DNA from: Synergistaceae bacterium
Lineage (GTDB): Bacteria; Synergistota; Synergistia; Synergistales; Thermovirgaceae
NCBI GenBank assembly: GCA_003446665.1
Contig: DMCT01000085.1
Span: 4,294-11,463, forward strand
DNA: 7,170 bases
Reading direction: 5' to 3'
The notes below the pieces were generated by a model. The model was not told the DNA's origin. It saw nothing but the letters and a program-made list of their open reading frames with translations, and made no database searches. Made by a program: the position numbers and the translations under genes. Shown piece after piece: positions 5,321 through 7,170 of the stretch (its first letter is position 1; each line of letters begins with the position of its first letter).

Positions 5321-6501
5321 GCCCCTTGGCCGGGCTTTTTTTCAGCCACCAGCCTGTTGATCCGGAAATCGATCAGTATCTTTACAAAATTCCTGTTTTT
5401 AAGGGGATCGGAGGAAAAGCGAAAAAGATGGGATCCGCAGGAACAATCGGATGAACCAAAACCGTGCACCGAATTTTCGGCAATGTCCCCTACGGCTGAT
5501 GCGAGACTACACTCCAGGTCTTCGGCCGACCTGACTGGAATGCAGACCTTTACTTCGCAATGTTCTCTCAGGTAATCAATGTGCCAGTGAAAGTTTTTCC
5601 TCCGCCTGAGATGGCGCGCCATGCGCGACTTCAGGTTCCTGCGAGCCGATCCCACATAGCAGTAATGACCCGACGGGAATTCGATCTCGCCCAGACTCCC
5701 TGTGCTTACGCTACGGCTTTTATCGAGTTTGAGCAAAAGCAGATACGCACCGCCGTCAATACCATGCCTTTCGAAAATATGCCATGGTAAATCTAGTTCG
5801 CACGGTGCCCGTTTCATTTCCAGGCACGGGCTCCATTCGATTCCTACGGCCTTTATGTCGACGTGGTTTCTGGCTTCGTACAAAGCCCGGGCAAATTCGA
5901 AATCGGTGTGAAAATCTGGAAGGAAGTATTTCATGTTCCCCGACTGGACGAGGAAAAGTACAAGGGGCCTCGGACCAGTCCTCCCTATTTCCGCCAGGTG
6001 AAGTATGTGGCGCCTGGCCCGTTCTGACGGAGCGTCGGGAAACATGGCCAACGTATTCCCGAAGAGCGTGCAGGATTTGACCTCCGCAGGTACAGATCCT
6101 TCGGGCAACTCCAGGAGAAAGTCGAAACGGCTTCGTCCACAGGTCGTTTCGCGTTTTGCTACCCTTGCTTTTTCCCATCCAGGTATGAGGCCCTCGCCAA
6201 ACAGCCGTTCCGCAACGTCGTTGGTCCGATGGGTATGGAGCATCACGGGGCCTCTTTCGGTTTCTACCGCCAGTACCGTATACCCGGTGTTGCGATTGGG
6301 ACCTTCCCCGGCCTTCTCAAGCAGTACCGGCACACCGGGAAGAAGCAGCTCCCACAGTCTGCCGGGATTGGGAAGATAGGCACTGACGATTCCGGAGTCG
6401 GTCACGCAGGTCACGATGAACCTGTTCGGCCTGGAGAGGAATTTGCCCCTCTTTAGATCACCCCTGGCTGCCCTGTAAAAAACAGAACCCTCGTTTTTCA
6501 C
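5317..6501 (-). CDS. sfsA: SfsA-family DNA-binding/nuclease protein fused to a DUF123 (GIY-YIG-like) domain
   Basis: A 394-aa two-domain protein. Residues about 15-240 are SfsA: FLSRPNRFIV (21-30), YLPNPGRLWELLLPG (42-56), HRTNDVAERL (91-100), SRFDFLL (124-130), EVKSCTLF (140-147) and FPDAPSERARRHI (154-166). The aspartate D127 with E140 and K142 matches the PD-(D/E)XK nuclease core of SfsA. Residues about 248-362 are DUF123: GGAYLLLLKL (250-259), GHYCYVGSA (278-286), HWHIDYL (305-311) and GFGSSDCSCGSHLF (347-360), which resemble the GIY and YIG elements and the conserved cysteines of that family. E. coli SfsA, at 234 aa, ends where the second domain begins. The GTG at 6499-6501 overlaps the stop of the preceding small ORF by 4 nt; a second GTG (6502-6504) or an upstream start are alternatives. 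A role in nucleic-acid processing is plausible, but the biological function of both families is poorly defined. Confidence 0.9.
   Translation of the reverse strand: MKNEGSVFYRAARGDLKRGKFLSRPNRFIVTCVTDSGIVSAYLPNPGRLWELLLPGVPVLLEKAGEGPNRNTGYTVLAVETERGPVMLHTHRTNDVAERLFGEGLIPGWEKARVAKRETTCGRSRFDFLLELPEGSVPAEVKSCTLFGNTLAMFPDAPSERARRHILHLAEIGRTGPRPLVLFLVQSGNMKYFLPDFHTDFEFARALYEARNHVDIKAVGIEWSPCLEMKRAPCELDLPWHIFERHGIDGGAYLLLLKLDKSRSVSTGSLGEIEFPSGHYCYVGSARRNLKSRMARHLRRRKNFHWHIDYLREHCEVKVCIPVRSAEDLECSLASAVGDIAENSVHGFGSSDCSCGSHLFRFSSDPLKNRNFVKILIDFRINRLVAEKKPGQGA
5319..5342 (+). terminator. Terminator-like hairpin plus T-tract on the plus strand, inside the 3' end of sfsA
   Basis: AAGCCC (5319-5324), a 7-nt loop and GGGCTT (5332-5337) are followed by further Ts to 5342 on the plus strand. 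No plus-strand gene ends here. It could stop antisense transcription, or may be an accident of the Lys-Lys-Pro codons at the end of sfsA. On the minus strand the hairpin has no U-tract. Confidence 0.3.
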
Positions 6502-6689
6502 CACAACACACGCAACCCCAATCCCCGTTTGTAGGCATATTCGGCCAAAAGCCAATCGCCCGAGGCGGCAGCTTCATCGGCAAGGCGCAGCCATTCGTAC
6601 CGGTTTCGTGCCATCGGACCGTCGGCCGCAAGAAACGCGGCCCGTTTACGCAACTTCCCACCGTTCATGAAAAATCCGTCAGCTTTCAT
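6498..6689 (-). CDS. Small unknown ORF (up to 63 aa) translationally coupled to sfsA-DUF123
   Basis: I do not recognise a firm family. The ATG at 6687-6689 gives 63 aa, but its ribosome binding site is poor; in-frame ATGs at 6666-6668 and 6612-6614 are alternatives. The stop TGA (6498-6500) overlaps the GTG of sfsA as GTGA, the usual geometry for coupled genes, which is the main support that it is expressed. The product is basic at the N terminus (GGKLRKRAAFLAADG), then has an amphipathic helical pair RNRYEWLRLADEAAASGDW and LLAEYAYKRGLGL. The pattern Y-x-LA-x-A-x-SGD-x-LAE-x-Y faintly recalls the DUF4167 tail or a TPR-like hairpin, but this is only a resemblance. Confidence 0.5.
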   Translation of the reverse strand: MKADGFFMNGGKLRKRAAFLAADGPMARNRYEWLRLADEAAASGDWLLAEYAYKRGLGLRVLW

Positions 6690-6809
6690 GTGACGAGTCT
6701 GACACGCTTCCTTTCGACGAAACTACGGTCCCACTTCAAAGATGTTAATGATATTATTTTAGCTGGCTTCGACAAAACTCACCCGAATCGAATACGGGGG
6801 TACACAAAT
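6690..6809. promoter_or_regulatory. Divergent intergenic region with a possible minus-strand promoter
   Basis: This 120-bp AT-rich spacer separates the sfsA operon from the divergent secreted-protein gene. On the minus strand TTGTCG (6770-6775), a 16-bp spacer and TATCAT (6748-6753) form a plausible but imperfect sigma70 promoter for the sfsA genes. On the plus strand a -10-like TATTAT (6752-6757) is present without a good -35. GGGGGT shortly before the ATG at 6810 could serve as ribosome binding site of the plus-strand gene. Confidence 0.35.
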
Positions 6810-7170
6810 ATGTTGAAAAAAAGCTTCGCAGGCGTCACCATGGTTTTCGGGCTCGTGCTTTTTTTGCTTTTCGGGGCACCACTTCCAGCCTCGGCCGGCC
6901 ATGACGAAGAAGCCGCCGCGCAAAGACTTTTCGACGCCTTTGTTTCGGGGCTCAAGCCCGAAACGATGGAAATGATAGTAGACGGCGGGCCCGACAAAAA
7001 CGGCAGGGTGCGCCGCATATACCTTGACCTTGAAGGCTGTGAGCTGGGAGGGGTCCGGGTCGACAGACTTAAAATCGATGCCCCCGACGGAACATTCACG
7101 CCGCCCGCGACGGGGGACGAAAAAGGACCCGACGTACAAGAGATGCTGGATGTCAAGGCCTCGGCGGTTG
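6810..7170 (+). CDS. Secreted DUF2993/LmeA-like protein, 5' part only
   Basis: The gene runs off the right edge; 120 codons are visible. The N terminus is a clear signal peptide: MLKK, a hydrophobic core (MVFGLVLFLLFG at residues 11-22) and a probable cleavage after ASA near residue 29. The mature part begins HDEEAAAQRLFDAF and contains the block RVRRIYLDLEGCELGGVRVDRLKIDA around residues 66-91, which resembles the repeated beta-strand pattern of DUF2993 (LmeA-like) proteins, a family of envelope-located lipid-binding proteins. The ATG at 6810-6812 is chosen because it is followed directly by the signal peptide and preceded by GGGGGT. It is the only plus-strand gene and is divergent from the sfsA operon. 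Secretion is well supported; the family call is moderate because the C-terminal half is missing. Confidence 0.65.
   Translation, partial: MLKKSFAGVTMVFGLVLFLLFGAPLPASAGHDEEAAAQRLFDAFVSGLKPETMEMIVDGGPDKNGRVRRIYLDLEGCELGGVRVDRLKIDAPDGTFTPPATGDEKGPDVQEMLDVKASAV

Noticed and set aside
6759..7156. Minus-strand open frames opposite the right-edge gene
   Set aside because: The plus frame has a textbook signal peptide and a family-like domain, and the minus frames show no motif or ribosome binding site.

Overview
The window is a compact, almost entirely minus-strand stretch dominated by an arsenic-resistance cluster. Protein sequences, GC-rich codon use and gene order point to an anaerobic Desulfobacterota (deltaproteobacterial) type of genome. 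This is inferred from family resemblance only; no rRNA or other marker gene is present.

Right to left, i.e. in the direction of transcription for most genes: (1) 6810-7170 (+) is the 5' part of a secreted DUF2993/LmeA-like protein, divergent from everything else. (2) 6498-6689 (-) is a small unknown ORF whose stop overlaps by 4 nt the GTG start of 5317-6501 (-), a fusion of SfsA (PD-(D/E)XK-type nuclease fold) with a C-terminal DUF123/GIY-YIG-like domain. (3) The stop codon of that fusion lies inside the -35 box of a near-consensus sigma70 promoter (TTGACA-N17-TATATT, minus strand). An inverted repeat (CCTATAT-N4-ATATAGG) overlaps the -10 box and is very probably the ArsR operator. (4) The promoter drives arsR (4906-5259), a CPKC thioredoxin-like gene (4665-4913), a possible 21-aa microprotein ORF (4603-4668), an ArsP/COG0701 permease (3440-4606) and a thioredoxin-type arsenate reductase arsC (2991-3413). 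(5) Further downstream are a 35-codon ORF, an unrecognised 76-aa ORF (2601-2831), a short leader-like ORF (2465-2530), an ACR3 arsenite exporter (1245-2462), a 43-codon ORF ending in a Cys-Cys motif (1078-1209) and an EamA/DMT transporter (56-997) whose ribosome binding site sits in a strong hairpin.

The genes make a coherent pathway. ArsC reduces arsenate to arsenite. The operon's own thioredoxin-like protein is a plausible electron donor for ArsC or the permease. The COG0701 permease and ACR3 are two different membrane exporters, and ArsR derepresses on binding As(III). The ACR3 gene is clearly lower in GC than the ars genes upstream (45% versus 67% in two sampled 60-bp rows), suggesting separate recruitment.

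No rRNA, tRNA, CRISPR array, insertion sequence or transposase was recognised. I do not see a wholly new system. The most novel material is the set of small ORFs tiled between the arsenic genes with start/stop overlaps, the SfsA-DUF123 fusion with its coupled upstream ORF, and the hairpin over the EamA ribosome binding site.
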